NCBI RefSeq assembly: GCF_003469205.1 | Contig: NZ_QSIN01000008.1 | Location: 119,095 to 135,094, forward strand | Origin: Collinsella sp. AM33-4BH | GTDB lineage: Bacteria; Actinomycetota; Coriobacteriia; Coriobacteriales; Coriobacteriaceae | Length of the DNA: 16,000 bases | Direction: 5' to 3' | Part shown: positions 15,101 through 16,000 of the stretch, one piece after another | Layout of the letters: the number at the start of each line of letters is the position of its first letter | Numbering within the stretch: position 1 is the stretch's first letter | Position numbers and translations under genes: made by a program | The notes under the pieces: generated by a model | What the model saw: the letters and a program-made list of their open reading frames with translations, nothing else | Told to the model about the DNA's origin: nothing | Database searches by the model: none

Positions 15101-15503
15101 TATCGCTCGCACCGCGGGCCGCGTCATAGGCGCCCCGCGCCTGCTGCTGGTTGACGGCGGCAGCATCGTAGGGAGCGGCAGCCGCTTCCAGATCGGCCTT
15201 GGCGGTAGCAGCTTTAGCGCGCGCCGCATCAACTGCAGCCTGCAGGTCGGCGACCTTTTGCGCTGCAGACACGGCACCCGCGCCAGTACCGGCGGCCGCA
15301 GCGCTCGTCAGCGGCGACATCACCGCAGCCGTTGCGCCCGCGGCGCCAATGCCATCCGCACCCTGCGCCGCCGCGGTCAGAGGCGACAGCAGCGAGCCGC
15401 CCGTCATGGCAATCGTCGCCGCAGCAACCGTCGCCACGCGCCCAGCCGCCCTGGCCTTACCCAAGGCCTTGCCGTTCATGTCCTTGTTCATGTTCTTGCT
15501 CAT
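12153..15503 (-). CDS. Sortase-anchored Ala-rich coiled-coil surface protein with central CAP domain
   Basis: A 1116-residue secreted, wall-attached protein. Order: signal peptide (basic start, hydrophobic about 22-45); a very Ala-rich coiled coil, about 80-443; a CAP/SCP (PR-1 type) domain, about 446-660; a second coiled coil, about 680-1047; a short linker; and the sorting signal MPATG (1079-1083), a hydrophobic helix about 1090-1107 and the basic tail KRRQLIR. The CAP domain shows H536 (VAHAQQF), E544 (GENVAW) and H610 (VGHYINVINP), the conserved cleft residues, with cysteines 471, 501, 627 and 669 around it. The sorting signal has Met in place of Leu in LPxTG. The arms are nearly equal, about 365 residues each, so the protein may fold back as a stalk with the CAP domain at the tip. 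The ATG has GGAAGGA eight bases upstream. The ligand is unknown; adhesion or host interaction is inference. Confidence 0.93.
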   Translation of the reverse strand: MSKNMNKDMNGKALGKARAAGRVATVAAATIAMTGGSLLSPLTAAAQGADGIGAAGATAAVMSPLTSAAAAGTGAGAVSAAQKVADLQAAVDAARAKAATAKADLEAAAAPYDAAAVNQQQARGAYDAARGASDSAASAASAELEKQLGAAQDKADQDVKAFEDAQAALDAAKKELADKDEALTAAQRASRDAQSALEAAQAAASDATPEAVAAAQAAAGQAASDLEQAKQQVVDAQAKLSDAQDAATAAAAKQQDAQGKLSAAQQAKAAADADVDAAQTSYDAAKADLDRAEQGAAGPEYEAAKAKVAAASEALTAAKAAQSKCESELAAAEQDVAAAEGEVQTAQQAVADQQQAAADAQSKLDAAAAAKTAADAALDQAKTDHASALTELADAQAKLSAAKDEKDAADKALDQAKAQKQQADQAVAQAQAKLDAAQATANASAENYRQGAIAFFKSVGADDAADIILNCKLAGYNKVGEEVDATSLTNMKQAVVWLKACNEYRASVGLGELKVTYAMMATAIADANFSDTKVAHAQQFNVGENVAWNYGSNPFKQWVDQEKAIFDAAAASLGASGLTGKAAYDFYTAHSSQIDNYAALHGGPNPSVGHYINVINPDYTVTGMGVCTRGTLYGSTQAQTFVYSGQWYKPYNLNPMTVAEYEAALNAWCDSLANPEQGVDAARKELAVAQGVADDAGSKVSAASQAVAAKQTQVERAAANVDVAATKASEAQAAVAQKQAAADAAARAVSDARADLSAANAAVAAAQDAVAAKSGELDIAKGKVAAAKRALDAARAGVGDKRDALAAAQDELAAYSADIAAAQRAFDAASSALESARANQREAEAELLATQGDADQAGIDAAATQVELDMAQRAASDADAVVATAQAKSDAAAARASQLKNAAAALAKATGDKATADAALDAAAMAVSDAEYDVVEADDAVVDATVARDASAAAVARLRRINIAEAIVNGSTDDADEVLNAKIAAAHDAAERAATAKAELDDAVAATDAVAPAYLEALANYTAAKVELDQAIAELNAEIARQEAADRGNGEQTQPVTQVTYQAKHAEAKTEATTWQTAMPATGDASELLGETFVIGGTVLVAAGVFLSDKRRQLIR

Positions 15504-15559
15504 TGCCGATTCCTTCCCACGGTGAGCCGTTGTTTGACACAGATAGTCGATCTAACTTG

Positions 15560-15586
15560 CCCCGCTAAAAAGAGGTGATAACGGGG
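15560..15586. repeat. Weak inverted repeat upstream of the surface-protein gene
   Basis: CCCCG (15560-15564) and CGGGG (15582-15586) flank 17 bases containing AAAAAGAGG. It lies between the surface-protein start and the 86-residue ORF. It could be an operator for the surface-protein gene or a poor terminator for the ORF; the short stem and lack of a T-tail leave this open. Confidence 0.2.
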
Positions 15587-15619
15587 TAATTAAATTGAGC
15601 GAATTGAATCGTGATGAAA

Positions 15620-15880
15620 CTAATCTCCGCAAAAGCCAAACTCATAGTTCCGCTCGCGCTCAATCTCATCTAAATACTCGAGTTCTTCGCCGCATGGCTT
15701 CTCTTCATCTAGAAATACAAGCCCGTTCTCTGCGCGAGAACCGACAGTGCAACCAAGGATAGTCTCGAGATTAATGTAACTACTATTATCGTTGTTAAAG
15801 GAGAAACTGCTGGTGCTCATGCTCAAGTCCCGTCTACATAAACTCAAATTGCTGTGCTTGGCCTCTTTTAGAGACCCCAT
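15620..15880 (-). CDS. Small hypothetical protein, AT-richer than its surroundings
   Basis: An 86-residue acidic, Ser/Asn-rich protein that I do not recognise. The C-terminal third has a charged run (EELEYLDEIERERNYEF), probably helical, and ends FGFCGD; there are four cysteines and no membrane segment. A near-consensus promoter (15899-15927) puts the transcript start about 12 bases before this ATG, which supports the gene, but the ribosome site is poor. Methionine 21 (15818-15820) is an alternative start with GGGA upstream. Base composition differs from the GC-rich neighbours and suggests recent acquisition, but this is inference. Confidence 0.5.
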   Translation of the reverse strand: MGSLKEAKHSNLSLCRRDLSMSTSSFSFNNDNSSYINLETILGCTVGSRAENGLVFLDEEKPCGEELEYLDEIERERNYEFGFCGD

Positions 15881-15898
15881 CTCATACGCTATGACTGC

Positions 15899-15927
15899 AG
15901 TATATGCGCTCCGCTTGTATGTTGCAA
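15899..15927 (-). promoter_or_regulatory. Sigma70-type promoter for the 86-residue ORF
   Basis: On the minus strand, TTGCAA (15922-15927), a 17-base spacer and TATACT (15899-15904) closely match the housekeeping consensus. An A/T-rich run (AGAAAAATAAAATTGTT) lies directly upstream, like an UP element. The predicted transcript start is near 15892, giving a leader of about 12 bases. Confidence 0.65.
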
Positions 15928-15943
15928 GAACAATTTTATTTTT

Positions 15944-16000
15944 CTAACGCATATAACGGATGCCTTGATTGGCAACTTCATCCGAACACTTCCCACATTC
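15944..16000 (-). CDS. Possible 3' end of a gene running off the right edge
   Basis: From the window edge the minus strand reads ECGKCSDEVANQGIRYMR and then a TAG (15944-15946). The Cys-Gly-Lys-Cys pair could belong to a zinc-ribbon-type protein. Eighteen open codons are too few to be sure; the promoter for the next ORF begins 17 bases past this stop, consistent with a gene boundary here. Confidence 0.3.
   Translation of the reverse strand, partial: ECGKCSDEVANQGIRYMR

Overview
The window looks like a chromosomal segment of a high-GC Gram-positive bacterium of the Actinomycetota. A Coriobacteriia gut commensal such as Collinsella is my best guess. This rests on the GC-rich codon use, the Ala-rich sortase-anchored surface protein, the small BceS-type kinase pair and the style of the intergenic repeats. 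It is inference from style, because no rRNA or other phylogenetic marker is present. Most genes are on the minus strand. Only an acetyltransferase and gluQ are on the plus strand.

Layout. (1) 1-1837: a minus-strand two-component system, response regulator then intramembrane-type histidine kinase, reading off the left edge toward two operator-like palindromes. (2) 2016-2747: an unrecognised conserved-looking protein with a faint resemblance to class IV aminotransferases. (3) 2764-2969: a strong terminator and two hairpin-forming repeats. (4) 2970-4577: purH, de novo purine synthesis. (5) 4854-5492: a GNAT acetyltransferase, divergent from purH. (6) 5493-5944: a gene-poor stretch holding two 27-bp direct repeats and a 230-bp element with 32-bp terminal inverted repeats around a terminator hairpin. 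(7) 5945-7891: a DUF2207 membrane protein with a Gly-rich tail. (8) 7892-8401: a second gene-poor stretch with a possible small ORF on one strand and a possible small RNA on the other. (9) 8402-9421: gluQ, probably read from a leaderless mRNA. (10) 9437-11562: an operon of three calcineurin-like phosphoesterases, two of them paralogues. (11) 11691-12056: a small anchored protein with an Ada-like Cys motif. (12) 12153-15503: a 1116-residue surface protein with a CAP domain between two equal-length coiled-coil arms and an MPATG sortase signal. (13) 15620-15880: a small AT-richer ORF behind a near-consensus promoter, and a possible gene end at the right edge.

How the parts relate. The kinase/regulator pair probably senses cell-envelope stress and would be expected to control a transporter beyond the left edge. 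A hexamer-plus core (CGTTCGG) is shared between the palindromes on that side and the regulator's own leader. purH and gluQ are housekeeping or translation genes without functional links to their neighbours. The most distinctive items are the three-phosphoesterase operon, the symmetric CAP stalk protein, and the repeated intergenic elements.
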